A stretch of DNA of 51,242 nucleotides from Methanocella sp. PtaU1.Bin125 (GCA_002067315.1 MVRA01000076.1:1-51242), one strand, 5' to 3'. Shown: positions 16,801 through 25,267, counted from the first letter of the stretch. Numbers and translations: made by a program. Notes: generated by a model not told the origin, from the sequence alone.

Positions 16801-17736
16801 CGTGGCGGCGTTGTAGTATGACGCGCCCCAGTAGCAGGCGGTGTAGACAGCCCCGTAAGCCTGGATGGCCTGCTTCAGGTTGCCGTTGTCCGTGCTGTTC
16901 GCCCGGTCGGGTATGAAAAGGACCTCCTGCACGTGCATGTCCGCCGGGAGCACGGGCGAGGACAGCGAGGTCTCGACATAGGGGTCGTCCGCCTCGTCCA
17001 CCGGCCCGGCCCATCGCGTGAGGTAAGCGGCAGACATGAACTCGTTGCCTCCGCTGTTCGGGCCCACGTCGAACCCGTGCGTGTTCTTGAGGTTGTTTTC
17101 GGAGAAGTCTGCCACCTGCGCGGGCATCAGGTAAGACTCGAGGGAGGCATAGGTCGCGAAAGCCCAGCAGCTTCCCGAGCTGCCCTGGTCCCGGACCCCT
17201 GTCAGCCGGCCCAGCGTCCTCAAATCGTACGAATCCCCGCTGTCGCCGAGAAGATCGACGCCCTCCGGTACATAGGTATCCGGCAGCTCCCCTGACAGGT
17301 CAAGGTCGACCTCGCTGCCCTTCAGGAACGACAGGTCCACCGGGGCGGGGACCAGGCCTGGGGCGGGACCCGTCGTTGCCATGGCCTGGAGCAGCGCGGG
17401 CCCCCGGGACAAACGGGCCTGCTGGTAGGCGGCAAACTGCGGATTGACCGGCGCTGCCTGCGCCGGCAGCAGGCCCTTACCCGGGGCCGCGTCCGGGGCC
17501 GGCACAGTCTGCGCGACGGCCGGCAGCGGGATGACGATCGCCGGGTAGAGACATGATAGAACGGTAGCAAGTGCGAGAAGCATCGAAAACGTCTGGCTGA
17601 CCCGACTGCCGGTCTGGCCAGAGGAATCTTTCCGGACGGTGTCGCCGGGTCTGCCTGATGGTGATATCGCTATTCGTATTCCCCCGCTGTTACCCCCATC
17701 TGAACAGCCACAACCCCTCGCGGCACATGCAGTCAA
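13837..17736 (-). CDS. Secreted papain-family protease with lectin-like domain and Calx-beta repeats
   Basis: Up to 1299 codons from TTG 17736; the first ATG is 17583 (residue 52), directly at the hydrophobic signal segment MLLALATVLSC. A TATA box at 17773-17783 favours the TTG. The C1A protease domain has Q184, catalytic C190 (SGSCWAFA), H324 (NHAIALVGW) and N354 (ARNSWG). A lectin-like domain follows (about 375-545). Then come five Calx-beta repeats of about 113 residues, each opening like PTLRFAAATYTVAENAG. Two C-terminal copies of a W-G-W-D...WVYYCPD...YWVEM module end the protein. It is exported and probably acts on cell-surface or extracellular protein or polysaccharide. Confidence 0.88.
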   Translation of the reverse strand: MTACAARGCGCSDGGNSGGIRIAISPSGRPGDTVRKDSSGQTGSRVSQTFSMLLALATVLSCLYPAIVIPLPAVAQTVPAPDAAPGKGLLPAQAAPVNPQFAAYQQARLSRGPALLQAMATTGPAPGLVPAPVDLSFLKGSEVDLDLSGELPDTYVPEGVDLLGDSGDSYDLRTLGRLTGVRDQGSSGSCWAFATYASLESYLMPAQVADFSENNLKNTHGFDVGPNSGGNEFMSAAYLTRWAGPVDEADDPYVETSLSSPVLPADMHVQEVLFIPDRANSTDNGNLKQAIQAYGAVYTACYWGASYYNAATHAYYYNSTGANHAIALVGWNDSYSRSNFASAPPGDGAFIARNSWGEDWGEGGYFYISYYDRIVGTSNAVFTAEATGNYDHVYQHDPLGWTGNAGYGSDVAWFAASYTAGSNESLSAVGFYTPQVNSDYQLNIYRDDTLNRQQSGAFGLPGYHTVTLDTPVTLGAGQTFRVEVRLHTPGYNYPVCIESRISGYTSGATSNASESFVSGNGVAWSDIGADSQGNPTNTDVCLKVYTEDADTVIESTPPVPPSWPTLTFSGQSFTAGENAGTVAITVVREGSTVAPASVSYAVTGGNATPGTDYTGGSGTVTIASGATDATFSLAIVNDAVYEGNETVVLSLSDPVNATLGSPNSTTVIIRNDDAAPVLRFGAAQYSGAESAGKITIPVSLSGGTAFPASVSYAVTGGNATAGTDYTGGSGTLTFAPGNATAYFDLSLVNDAAYEGNETVTLTLSNPKNATIGTPSATTATIINDDAPPAIRFSLAQNSVNENAGTLPVQVTLTGSTSLAASISYAVTGGNATAGTDYTGGSGNLTFAPGTTTASFNLNILNDAVDEDNETIILTLSSPKNATTGTPASTTITITDEDAQPTLRFAAATYTVAENAGAATVTVNLTGSTALPVSVNYSVTGGNATAGTDYTGGAGTLTFAPGTTTASFNVNILNDAMDENDETIVFTLSNPKNASTGTPASTTITITDNDAQPTLRFAAATYTVAENAGAATITVSLSGSTSKPVSVNYSVSGGSAIAGTDYTGGSGMLSFTPGVTSASFSVSLINDAAYRGNRTITLSLGNLKNATAGTPSSTTITIMDDELPTTVETYNYTLVSGWNLISIPLTLQDNSITGIFPADVRAGIVNIWGWDEDAQNWVYYCPDSGDYFYEYYPALTALETGKAYWVEMNRTATVSVQGTVPAGAPASPAALVDGWNFVGLTGETSSSPAAMYPDAVTVWGWDAAAQNWVYYCPDPDDYFYEYYPEITGILPGRGYWVEMA

Positions 17737-17772
17737 GAGGTTAAGGTTTATTTGGTTATTTACTTATTTATT

Positions 17773-17783
17773 CCTTATATATC
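17773..17783 (-). promoter_or_regulatory. TATA box of the secreted protease gene
   Basis: On the minus strand GATATATAAGG lies in a markedly AT-rich stretch. It predicts transcription start near 17750, about 15 nt before the TTG at 17736. This is the main reason to accept the upstream TTG rather than the ATG at 17583. Confidence 0.45.
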
Positions 17784-17835
17784 TTTTCCCTTTAGTTATT
17801 TATTAATAACAAGCATATAAAAAAACGCAAGCGCC

Positions 17836-18522
17836 TCAGGTTGTCCCGGCGCTCCTGTGCCGCTGGTACGCCCACCGGTCTTCCTGCGCCTCGAGCACCA
17901 TATCGTAGACCCTCTTGGGGTCCTCGATCCGGTCGAACACGGGCTCCCCGCTGTAAGCCATGACGCTGTTGACGGCGTAGCGGCTTCTCCTGCCGTCTCC
18001 GCCCGTACCGCTGTCGCCCTCGAATATGAGCGTGCCCCTGCCGCTACGGTATATGGTAATGTCTACGCGGCCGATCTTTTCCAGGGGCATGGAGGCGACG
18101 TTCCGGTCCCGCAGCGCCGTCAGCACGACCACCCGCCGGTCGGTCAGCGCGTACCAGGTACGGCGCCGGGCCAGGAACTCCACGACGAACCGCCCGAACA
18201 GCATGTAAAGGCCGATTGCCACGAACGGCACGCCGAACAGCGGGAAGCACAGCGCGACCGGGTTGAGGCCGTCGGGCCCGGACACGGCGGACAGCGCGCC
18301 GAGCTCCCAGAAGAGCGAGAAACCGGTCCAGAAGAGGGCGAACGGGAGCATGAAGAGGTCCTCCCTCCGGAAGACCAGCAGCTTCCTGGACGGCTGCCCG
18401 CTCCAGAGGACCTTTTCGCCCGGGCTGAGGATGTCATCGATCGGCCCGCGGGATGCCTGATAGAGATTATGGTCGTACGGCCGGTACGTGTAGTCGTACT
18501 TCAGGTCTTTCGAAAGGTCCAC
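17836..18522 (-). CDS. Membrane protein with bacterial-PH-like domain
   Basis: The 228-residue protein starts at GTG 18522. It has a LSPGEKVLWSGQPSRKLL segment typical of bPH2-type proteins, two transmembrane segments (about 58-80 and 90-112), then the PH-like beta domain (WYALTDRRVVVLTALR and MPLEKIGRVDITIY). Such proteins are membrane-bound and of unclear role. It is 100 bp from the protease gene, in the same direction. Confidence 0.75.
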   Translation of the reverse strand: MDLSKDLKYDYTYRPYDHNLYQASRGPIDDILSPGEKVLWSGQPSRKLLVFRREDLFMLPFALFWTGFSLFWELGALSAVSGPDGLNPVALCFPLFGVPFVAIGLYMLFGRFVVEFLARRRTWYALTDRRVVVLTALRDRNVASMPLEKIGRVDITIYRSGRGTLIFEGDSGTGGDGRRSRYAVNSVMAYSGEPVFDRIEDPKRVYDMVLEAQEDRWAYQRHRSAGTT

Positions 18523-18599
18523 GGCAGTCCCATAAGTAGCATCAGGCCCGAATGCGATAACCTTTTTCGTAGGGCGTTGGCGCCACGGGCATTGGCACG

Positions 18600-19622
18600 C
18601 TATTTCTTCCGGGACGGCGGCAGCTCGTACTCCGGCTTCGCGTCCGCTTCGGCCACGGGCTGCTTCTGGCGGGGCGCCTGCCGCAGCATCTCGATGAGAC
18701 GTTCTTTGACCGCGTCCACGCCTTCGCCCGTCAGGGTGGACATCTCCATGTCGGCACGGGCCTCAGCGTGGGGCATATCCATCTTGTTGGCGACGACCAG
18801 CACCGGGATTTTCACCGTCTGCCGGGTCTCTTCGAGCAGCTTCTCCTGCTCGGCCACGGTGAAGCCGCACTCTTCGCTGGGGTCGACGATGAACAGGAGC
18901 ACGTCGCCCACGTACCGCAGCGCCGATATGGCCTGGCGCTCGATATCGTTCCTCTGTTCCATCGGGCGGTCCAGCAGCCCGGGCGTGTCGATCACCTGGT
19001 ACCGGGTCTTCCGGATCGAAAAATGGCCGATAATGATGCCCTTCGTGGTGAACGGGTACAGGGCGATCTCCGGCTTCGCGCTGGAGACCCGGGACACGAA
19101 GCTCGACTTGCCCACGTTCGGGTAGCCGGCCACGACGATCGTCGGCTCGTCCTTGATGTCCGGCAGGTCCTTGAGCTTGTTTCTCGCGTCGTTCAGGAAC
19201 CTGAGCTCTTTGTCGACGTCGTGGACGATCGACGCCATCCGGGCGAACGCCTGCTTGCGTACTTTAACCGGGTCTTCGCTCTTCCGTATCATCGCCACGT
19301 ACTTGCGGGAAATGTCCTTCGATTTATCAGCGGCCCAGGTGACGGACGAGAGGGCTATCCTGATCCGGTCCACGCCGGCCAGGATGTCGGCGATCTCGCG
19401 GTAGAAGGGGCCGATCCGGTCGAAGCTCGGCCACTCCCGGGTCGCGTTTCGCAGGTTGTCGGCCAGGATGTTGCCTGCGGTGATCACCATCGACTCCTCG
19501 ACCTCTTTCTTGTCGGTGTAAGCCCCGCCCAGCTTGCCTCTGCCGGCCCTGACGGCACGGGAAAATGCCTTATCCGTCAGCTCGTCCGCCGTAGGCACCG
19601 TGCCAATCTTCTCGAAGATCAT
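18600..19622 (-). CDS. NOG1-family GTPase
   Basis: Taken from ATG 19622 (MIFEKIGTVPTADELTDKAF, the usual archaeal start), 340 residues; a further ATG exists at 19643. An N-terminal helical bundle of about 155 residues precedes the G domain. G motifs are GYPNVGKSS (G1), DTPG (G3) and NKMD (G4), as in OBG-HflX-like GTPases of the NOG1 branch, implicated in large ribosomal subunit assembly. The C-terminus is short and charged. Confidence 0.9.
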   Translation of the reverse strand: MIFEKIGTVPTADELTDKAFSRAVRAGRGKLGGAYTDKKEVEESMVITAGNILADNLRNATREWPSFDRIGPFYREIADILAGVDRIRIALSSVTWAADKSKDISRKYVAMIRKSEDPVKVRKQAFARMASIVHDVDKELRFLNDARNKLKDLPDIKDEPTIVVAGYPNVGKSSFVSRVSSAKPEIALYPFTTKGIIIGHFSIRKTRYQVIDTPGLLDRPMEQRNDIERQAISALRYVGDVLLFIVDPSEECGFTVAEQEKLLEETRQTVKIPVLVVANKMDMPHAEARADMEMSTLTGEGVDAVKERLIEMLRQAPRQKQPVAEADAKPEYELPPSRKK

Positions 19623-19663
19623 GATTTCACGCTGTCGCCCCATTTGTTAGCTATCTATATATA

Positions 19664-19755
19664 GCTGCTTGATACGCTGAGTCGCGTAACAAGCAGAGCT
19701 GTGCGATACGCGATAGTTGCTACCACGCAGAGCTGCTTGATATGCTGAGTCGCGT
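19664..19755. repeat. Pair of 24-bp direct repeats
   Basis: Copies of GCTGCTTGATACGCTGAGTC plus CGCGT-like end occur at 19664-19687 and 19732-19755 with one mismatch and a 68-bp period. AGCAGAGCTGTGCGATACGCG lies between them. They fall in the divergent region between NOG1 and the small gene at 19948. Function unknown; slippage-derived duplication is likely. Confidence 0.55.
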
Positions 19756-19947
19756 GCCGGGGAAAGCCCCATGCTACGTAGCTCTGCCCGCCCGGCAGAG
19801 TCCCTCGCCCCGCTGCTGTGACGACAATATAAAAATATGACCGGCGAATATATTATAATAATCCCGGAAGTGCGGCGTGGCCGGGCGGGGCCCGGTGCAG
19901 GACCGATGCAAAACGTTATCCTTTGGCAGAGCGCTATGGTGGTTCTG

Positions 19948-20187
19948 ATGGAAGAGCGAGACATAAGCATGGGAAGCGGCTGGAAGATGACCATCCGCAT
20001 GGACGTGGACAAGTACGACAAGCAGTTCATCGAGATCGCTAAGGTGCGAAAAGACCGCAAGATCGGCCGGTTCAAGCTGAACCCGCGGTACGCGAAGAAG
20101 CTCGGCGAAGAGCTCATCAAGGTGGGCGAAGAGCTGGAAAAAGAAGGTTCCCTCGGCGACGATTCGCCCGAGTCGATGGAAGAATAA
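19948..20187 (+). CDS. Small charged protein of unknown function
   Basis: 79 residues from ATG 19948, supported by GGTGG (19938-19942) five bases upstream. The same frame is open further upstream (ATG 19936 and beyond) but reads like non-coding sequence. The protein is strongly charged: KMTIRMDVDKYDKQFIEIAK, then KIGRFKLNPRYAKKLGEELI and an acidic tail. It may have a beta-strand/helix fold binding protein or nucleic acid. AT-rich TATA-like sequence lies at about 19825-19855. No family recognised. Confidence 0.6.
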   Translation: MEERDISMGSGWKMTIRMDVDKYDKQFIEIAKVRKDRKIGRFKLNPRYAKKLGEELIKVGEELEKEGSLGDDSPESMEE

Positions 20188-20221
20188 AAAACACTGAAGC
20201 AATAATATTTTATTGCTTCCG

Positions 20222-20863
20222 TTATCGCTTCCGGTAGACCCCTTTCTTCCCCGGGCGATCAACCTTCTCGATCATCTTTTTCTCAAGCAGGCGGTCCCGT
20301 ATCAGCGGGAAGTAGAACAGCCGGAACGTCGGGTATGGCACGCCGATGGCCGCCCGGTCGTAGCCTTCTTTGAGCGTGCCCACGGTCAGGTTCTTGCCCG
20401 TGTCCAGCTTGCTGACGACCATGTCGAACGCGTTGACCAGCGGCTCGGCCTTGACCTTCTTGTACCGGTCGCGGGACAGGAACCACTGGAGGTCGTTCCG
20501 CACGTCATAGTCGGTGCTGAGCGTGTCGATCTCTTTGCCGCCGACACGGATGTGCTCCAGGCTCTGCAGCTTCCGGGGCCTGCCGCGCGGGCGCTTTGCC
20601 GGCGCTTCTGCAGCGGCCTTTCCGGGGCCCTCGACCTTCTCCTGGAGGGCGGTGATCTTTTCGAGGATGCTATCGAGCTTGTTCCTGAAGCTATCCATGG
20701 AAGGCTGTGCTCCGCCACCGGATTCCATGGAGCTGCGCAGGACCGAGTTCAGATGCTTGGAGAATTTTTCCTTGCCCTTCGTCCGGTTCAGCCAGTCGGC
20801 CACGTCGCTGTCGACGGTGCCGCCAATCCTTACCTTTCGTCTCGCTTTCGATTTAGCTGCCAT
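20222..20863 (-). CDS. Probable DNA-binding protein with AT-hook-like segment
   Basis: The 213-residue protein has a basic N-terminus KSKARRKVRIGGTVDSDVADW resembling a ribbon-helix-helix opening. A coiled-coil-like segment (MDSFRNKLDSILEKITALQE) and a linker with the AT-hook-like KRPRGRPRK (about residues 90-98) follow. The C-terminal domain (YDVRNDLQWFLSRDRYKKVK ... FRLFYFPLIRDRLLEKKMI) looks helix-turn-helix-like. It converges on the small gene ending at 20187. Chromatin or regulatory function is inferred from these elements. Confidence 0.65.
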   Translation of the reverse strand: MAAKSKARRKVRIGGTVDSDVADWLNRTKGKEKFSKHLNSVLRSSMESGGGAQPSMDSFRNKLDSILEKITALQEKVEGPGKAAAEAPAKRPRGRPRKLQSLEHIRVGGKEIDTLSTDYDVRNDLQWFLSRDRYKKVKAEPLVNAFDMVVSKLDTGKNLTVGTLKEGYDRAAIGVPYPTFRLFYFPLIRDRLLEKKMIEKVDRPGKKGVYRKR

Positions 20864-21214
20864 AACTATCTATAATATTGATCGCTTTATAATATATATA
20901 AAAATTTAGGTTGACCGGTTAATATTAAAAATAAAAATTTAGTCCCGGCGGTCGCAATTAAATCGTCCGGAGAATGGTACATCGACGGACTGGCTTCCTT
21001 CACGGCTGTAAAAATAGGCCCGTAGTACGCCGGTTGTCAATAAAAATACTGATGGTGATACTGCGGTGATGCCTGTTTTATACAACTTTTATTTAAGTGG
21101 TAAAAATAAATCTGTTGCGCCCCCCTTCATCAAGTGCCCGGAGGGGAAAAGCGGACAAATTATTTATAACCCCTGCGGATATTTTTACGGGCCATTGTGT
21201 TCAGGAGCTTACCC
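20864..21214. other. AT-rich divergent intergenic region
   Basis: About 350 bases between the DNA-binding-like gene (leftward) and the signal peptidase gene (rightward). Several TATA-like stretches are present, for example AATATATATAAAAA near 20890 and TTATTTATAA near 21160. No RNA gene or convincing short ORF is seen. Confidence 0.5.
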
Positions 21215-21766
21215 GTGACAGCCCCGCTCGAAAAAATGAAGCAATATTTTTCCGCTCATCCGGAAGTATACCAGCTTATTAAAGACCTGATCTTTTCGAT
21301 CATCGTCGTCGCAGTCATCGCGCTTGCCCTGTATGTCTACGCCGGCGTCTGGACGCCGGTGGTCGCCGTCGACGGCACGAGCATGCTCGACCACATGCAC
21401 GAGGGCGACCTCGTCCTGGTGCAGGGGCTGAACCGCGGGGCGGTCCGGACCTGCGAGGCGATGATCAACACCAGCTACCTCATGTTCGGGGATTACGGCG
21501 ACGTCATCGTGTATTATCCGTACGGCAACCGGGACCGGCCCATGGTCATCCACCGGGCCATCCGGTGGGTCAACGAGAGCGAGCCCATGTGGCCCGGGGG
21601 CCCGGCCGCGCCGGCATCCGGCTACATCACGCTCGGCGATAACAACGGCGGCATCCTCGACCAGCAGTCCGACATCTGCCTCATGCAGCCGGTGAGGCCG
21701 GAGTGGATACACGGCATCGCGCGGTACAAAGTGCCCTACCTTGGCTACCTGCGCTCGCTAATCTGA
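21215..21766 (+). CDS. Signal peptidase I, archaeal S26B type
   Basis: 183 residues from GTG 21215, which has a GGAG seven bases upstream; another GTG lies at 21197. One transmembrane helix (about 25-44) is followed by the catalytic domain. S56 is in the VDGTSM motif, H113 is in MVIHRAI where bacterial enzymes have Lys, and D142 is in ITLGDNN. This Ser/His arrangement is the archaeal/eukaryotic SEC11 type that removes signal peptides from secreted proteins. The 3' end overlaps the convergent flavoprotein gene by 9 bp. Confidence 0.9.
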   Translation: MTAPLEKMKQYFSAHPEVYQLIKDLIFSIIVVAVIALALYVYAGVWTPVVAVDGTSMLDHMHEGDLVLVQGLNRGAVRTCEAMINTSYLMFGDYGDVIVYYPYGNRDRPMVIHRAIRWVNESEPMWPGGPAAPASGYITLGDNNGGILDQQSDICLMQPVRPEWIHGIARYKVPYLGYLRSLI

Positions 21767-22432
21767 CAAAAGCCAGCCCTGCTGCGCCCAGTAAAAATAG
21801 TCGTGTGCCCAGGGCTCTTTGTTCGCGACGATCCGGCACCTGAGCCATTTCATGATCGCCCGGTGCCGGTCAGCCTGATCGGGGTAGACCCTCTTTTCCC
21901 GGATGGCGGCGGCCAGGTCCATTCCCATCGCATGCGCCGCTTCAGCCGCGCGATCGATCGCGCCCGGGTCGCTGCCGAGGGCGGCACCGGTGCCGCCGGT
22001 GACCGAGGCCCCGCAGGCGACGAGGAAGCCGTTCATGTACCCGACGACCCGGCCCTCGCCCCCGGTCCCGGCCGGACAGACCGAGCAGCCGTACCTGCCC
22101 CGCAGCCGCTGGCAGTGGATGGCGTCGCTCATGCGGTCCATCAGCGTCATCATCCGGGGCGTGACGCTGTCGAAGTACGCCGGGCTCCCCAGGACGACGC
22201 CGTCCGCGGCGGCGATCCTGCCCATGACATACCCGAAGTCGTCGTCCTGCGGGCACCGTCCCGTTTTGTAGCAGGCGCCGCAGCCCTTGCAGTCGTGGAT
22301 CCGGAGGCTCGCGAGGTCCACGACCTCCACTTCGGCGCCGGCCTGTCTCGCGCCCTCGAGGGCCGTCTCTACGAGACGAAGCGTCATGCTGTTCTTCCCT
22401 CGCGGGCTGGCAGCAACGCCGGCGACCTTCAT
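21758..22432 (-). CDS. Iron-sulfur flavoprotein / NADPH-dependent FMN reductase family
   Basis: 224 residues from ATG 22432 (MKVAGVAASPRGKNSMT, the flavodoxin-like FMN phosphate loop). The frame continues 29 codons upstream without similarity. C48-x2-C51-x2-C54-x5-C60 is the compact Cys motif that holds the 4Fe-4S cluster in methanogen Isf proteins. GSPAYFDSVTP is the second FMN-binding segment. Isf proteins pass electrons from ferredoxin, often in O2 or peroxide defence. The C-terminus is extended (REKRVYPDQADRHRAIMKWL). Confidence 0.88.
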   Translation of the reverse strand: MKVAGVAASPRGKNSMTLRLVETALEGARQAGAEVEVVDLASLRIHDCKGCGACYKTGRCPQDDDFGYVMGRIAAADGVVLGSPAYFDSVTPRMMTLMDRMSDAIHCQRLRGRYGCSVCPAGTGGEGRVVGYMNGFLVACGASVTGGTGAALGSDPGAIDRAAEAAHAMGMDLAAAIREKRVYPDQADRHRAIMKWLRCRIVANKEPWAHDYFYWAQQGWLLSD

Positions 22433-22610
22433 AATAGAAAAACTGGTCGCCGACGGGATAGGCTTTATGGTCCTCTCAAAAAATCGAATGATAAAAGGTA
22501 CTGACGGGCCGCCCGGCACGACGGACGCGTCGCGACCTGACCTCCCCCATTCTGTGGTCTTATGTCGGGCCGGTGCGGCTTTCCGGGATGATCGGGAACT
22601 CCGGGACGTT

Positions 22611-23051
22611 TTACATGGCAGTGGCCATCATCCGGTCGTTGAACGGCGAAATCTTCTTCGTCATCTGCTTGTAGCGCTTGATGCCGTCCGCGAGCCCGTT
22701 CTCTTCCGAGAGCATGTGCACCAGGTCGATGACGTCGTCCTCGCTGGAAGCGTTGGCGAAGTGGAGCGACGTCTCCCCGCCACTCTCTATGAGCACGAAC
22801 TTGCCGTTCATGATCGTGACCAGGCCGCACGCCTGCAGCGGCGTCGGGGCGATCTCCTCGAGGACGTCATCGTCCTCCGTACAGACGTATACGCCGCGCG
22901 TGTTCAGCCTGTCGGAGAACCGTACTACCTTGATGCTCTCGATCCGCTTGCCGTTCCGGCCCAGCTTTTTCCGTATGTTTTCAGTTATGTTGAAGACAAG
23001 TACTGTGCCGGGATTATTATTAAAATCAGCCGTTGTAGCTTCCCCCTTCAT
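22611..23051 (-). CDS. Hypothetical protein, 146 aa
   Basis: The protein has alternating beta/alpha character (GTVLVFNITENIRKKLG, VTIMNGKFVLIESGGET) and an acidic surface segment CTEDDDVLEE. I recognise no family. It is cytoplasmic by composition. A TATA-like CTATAAAAG lies only about 10-20 nt before the ATG, so true initiation may be slightly downstream. Codon use is normal for the window. Confidence 0.62.
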   Translation of the reverse strand: MKGEATTADFNNNPGTVLVFNITENIRKKLGRNGKRIESIKVVRFSDRLNTRGVYVCTEDDDVLEEIAPTPLQACGLVTIMNGKFVLIESGGETSLHFANASSEDDVIDLVHMLSEENGLADGIKRYKQMTKKISPFNDRMMATAM

Positions 23052-23503
23052 CGATTTTTCTTTTATAGATTTTTAGTCATAAGTGTATCCGCATGAACAT
23101 TAAACTACGGCTGACCGGTGACGGAAAAAATGCGTTCGCTCCGCTGATGTCGCCGGTTTTACCCGCGGTTTCCGGGGAAATCGTAAATATGGCCGTGTAG
23201 CATGCCTTTTTTTAAAAATCGGCTTGCGGCGGCCGAATATTTAATATATTTATTATTTTATAAAATGCAAGACAATAATTTGCGATATATGATCGGCCAT
23301 CTGTATGCCGTTTTGTTTTAGCGATTGATTTCTGCCGTTAATACAACAGGCGGATAGAACTCGATAGTTCGTTAACCTCTCTTAAAGCTACCGATTGTGC
23401 CGTGATTCAGGACGATCTGCGACGGTCCGGGGCAATTACGGGCATAAAAGGCGGTGATCTAAAAATAATAGCAAATGAAATAAAAACCCGGGTGTGTTAT
23501 CGT
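23052..23503. other. Divergent intergenic region
   Basis: About 450 AT-rich bases between the hypothetical gene (leftward) and the PAS-GAF gene (rightward). TATA-like sites include TTTAATATATTTATT near 23240 and GCATAAAAGG at about 23441. A strong GGTGATCT sequence at 23453 matches the archaeal anti-Shine-Dalgarno but has no start codon in register. No RNA gene is identified. Confidence 0.45.
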
Positions 23504-24499
23504 ATGAAATTCGACGTCGAGAAACGGGATGACCTGGTAAAAGAGGGGGCGCCTCCCGTGAGTGCGGAACGGGTGGAAACCCGCCCCGGGAGGCGTTGCG
23601 AGGAGCGATTAAGCTACCTGGAGGCGGTCCTGCGGGACATGGGCGACGGCGTCATCGTCGTGGGGCGGGACGGCAGGGTCGACTGCATGAACCGCGCGGC
23701 GATGGACATGTTCGGGCTGCGCAGCCCGGACGAGGGCACGCGCTACTTCAAAGATATCAGCCATTACGAGGTCACGGATGCCGGCGGCAAACCCATGCCG
23801 CCGGAGAGCTGGCCGATGGCCCGGGTCGCGAGGGGCGAGACCTTCCGCGACCAGGAAGTCACGTTTAAGGACCGGGCCACGGGCCGGGAGATACCGTGCG
23901 TTTATGATGCTGCCGCGCTGAAGTCGGAGGGGAAGCCGGGCATGAGCGTCGTCACGGTGCGCCGCCAGGCCGGGCGGAAAGCTGCAGCGGGCATCATGCC
24001 GGGCCTGGGCTCGCTTCTGGGGCTGATATCGGCCAGCGTGCCCGAAGCGGTCATGGCCACCGGCTGCGACATCCTGCTATATGACGGCCGCGCCGGCATC
24101 TTCCGGTCGACCGCCGCCGCCAGCGAATGGCAGCGCACGGCCACGGAAAAAAGGGCTTACTGCGCCTCGGAAGAAGACAAGGCGTTATATGCCCGCAGGG
24201 TCATGGACTCCCGGAACCCCCTCGTCGTGGAGGGCACCCGGGACCACCCGCTCTGCACGGCCCCGGAGAGCCTGGCGAACAAGCTCGGGGTCAGGTCCCT
24301 GATCGTGCTCCCGTTAATAGACAAAGGCCGGTTCCTGGGCTCCATGATCATCGACTCGACCCTCGACCGGCGCAGCCTGGGCGACCGCGACATGGACATC
24401 CTCAACGCGCTGGGGAAGCTCGCCGCCGCGATGATCGCCCGGGCGGAAGCGGGCCTGGCGTCCCCCGGCGCAGCAGCGCCGGCGACAGCCGGGGGATAA
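23504..24499 (+). CDS. PAS-GAF sensor protein lacking an output domain
   Basis: 331 residues from ATG 23504; the frame also extends to GTG 23402, but that stretch is AT-rich and unlike coding DNA. The PAS domain (about 30-125) opens RLSYLEAVLRDMGDGVIVVG and continues DGRVDCMNRAAMDMFGL. The GAF domain (about 165-310) includes GVRSLIVLPLIDKGRFLGSM and ALGKLAAAMIARAEA. There is no histidine kinase, cyclase or HTH, so it must signal through a partner or be a remnant of a larger kinase. No partner kinase is nearby. Confidence 0.82.
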   Translation: MKFDVEKRDDLVKEGAPPVSAERVETRPGRRCEERLSYLEAVLRDMGDGVIVVGRDGRVDCMNRAAMDMFGLRSPDEGTRYFKDISHYEVTDAGGKPMPPESWPMARVARGETFRDQEVTFKDRATGREIPCVYDAAALKSEGKPGMSVVTVRRQAGRKAAAGIMPGLGSLLGLISASVPEAVMATGCDILLYDGRAGIFRSTAAASEWQRTATEKRAYCASEEDKALYARRVMDSRNPLVVEGTRDHPLCTAPESLANKLGVRSLIVLPLIDKGRFLGSMIIDSTLDRRSLGDRDMDILNALGKLAAAMIARAEAGLASPGAAAPATAGG

Positions 24500-24562
24500 T
24501 CGCGGCTCCTGACAGGCAAAAAATTGCAAATTTTTTTATATTTATCATCCCCAGTATCATAT

Positions 24563-25267
24563 ATGGCAAAGCTTACTGTTCTGGCGATCGGGGCCCATGC
24601 GGACCCGTTCGACATGCCGTACCAGTGCGGCGGCACGCTGGCGAAGATGGCGAAGGCCGGCAACCGCGTGATCTGCGTGTCCTCCTGCGAGGAGAACCAG
24701 GAGGAGGCCACGAGGGTCGCGAAAGCGCTCGGCTGCGAGACCATGTTCCTCGACCTGGAGGAAGGCGAGATCGAGGACGACACCCCGACCGTCCACAAGA
24801 TCGTCGAGCTCATCCGCTCGGTGAAGCCGGACATCGTGATCACCCACCAGCCCACCGACTACAACCCGGACCACCGGAAGCTGTCGTCGGCGGTGCTCGG
24901 CGCGTGCCTGCTGGCGCGGGTCGGCGAAGTGAAGACGAAGCACAAGCCATACAAGGTGCCCTGCCTGTACTACTCCGAGACGTCCAGCGGCATGAACTCG
25001 GCCGGCGACATCTACGTGGACATCGAGAGCACCTTCCCCGTCAAAATGAAGGCGCTGAAGGAGCACAAGAGCCTGTCCATGAAGGCCGGCGTCGAGCACC
25101 TGGGCAGCATCGAGCACCTCATCGAGCGCGAGGAGGCGACCGCGAAGTTCCGGGGCATGCAGGTGGAGATCGAGTACGCCGAGGTCTTCTCCCGGGCCGT
25201 CAACTACCGGGTCGCGCGGGCGTTCAGCACCCTGCCGTTCCCGGACGTGCCGGTGCACAACGAGTAG
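24563..25267 (+). CDS. PIG-L/LmbE-family deacetylase
   Basis: 234 residues from ATG 24563 (MAKLTVLAIGAHADPFD); a TATA-like TTTTTTTATATTTATC about 25 nt upstream predicts near-leaderless transcription and supports this start. The usual AHPDD metal motif reads AHADPFD (H12, D14), and NPDHRKL provides the third metal ligand. Family members are zinc-dependent N-acetyl hydrolases acting on GlcNAc conjugates and related compounds; the substrate is unknown. The altered AHADPFD motif is worth noting. Confidence 0.86.
   Translation: MAKLTVLAIGAHADPFDMPYQCGGTLAKMAKAGNRVICVSSCEENQEEATRVAKALGCETMFLDLEEGEIEDDTPTVHKIVELIRSVKPDIVITHQPTDYNPDHRKLSSAVLGACLLARVGEVKTKHKPYKVPCLYYSETSSGMNSAGDIYVDIESTFPVKMKALKEHKSLSMKAGVEHLGSIEHLIEREEATAKFRGMQVEIEYAEVFSRAVNYRVARAFSTLPFPDVPVHNE

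Noticed and set aside
22465-22830. 121-codon minus-strand frame overlapping the end of the 22611-23051 gene
   Set aside because: Out of frame with the better-supported gene and rich in Arg/His/Gly as expected for a shifted frame.
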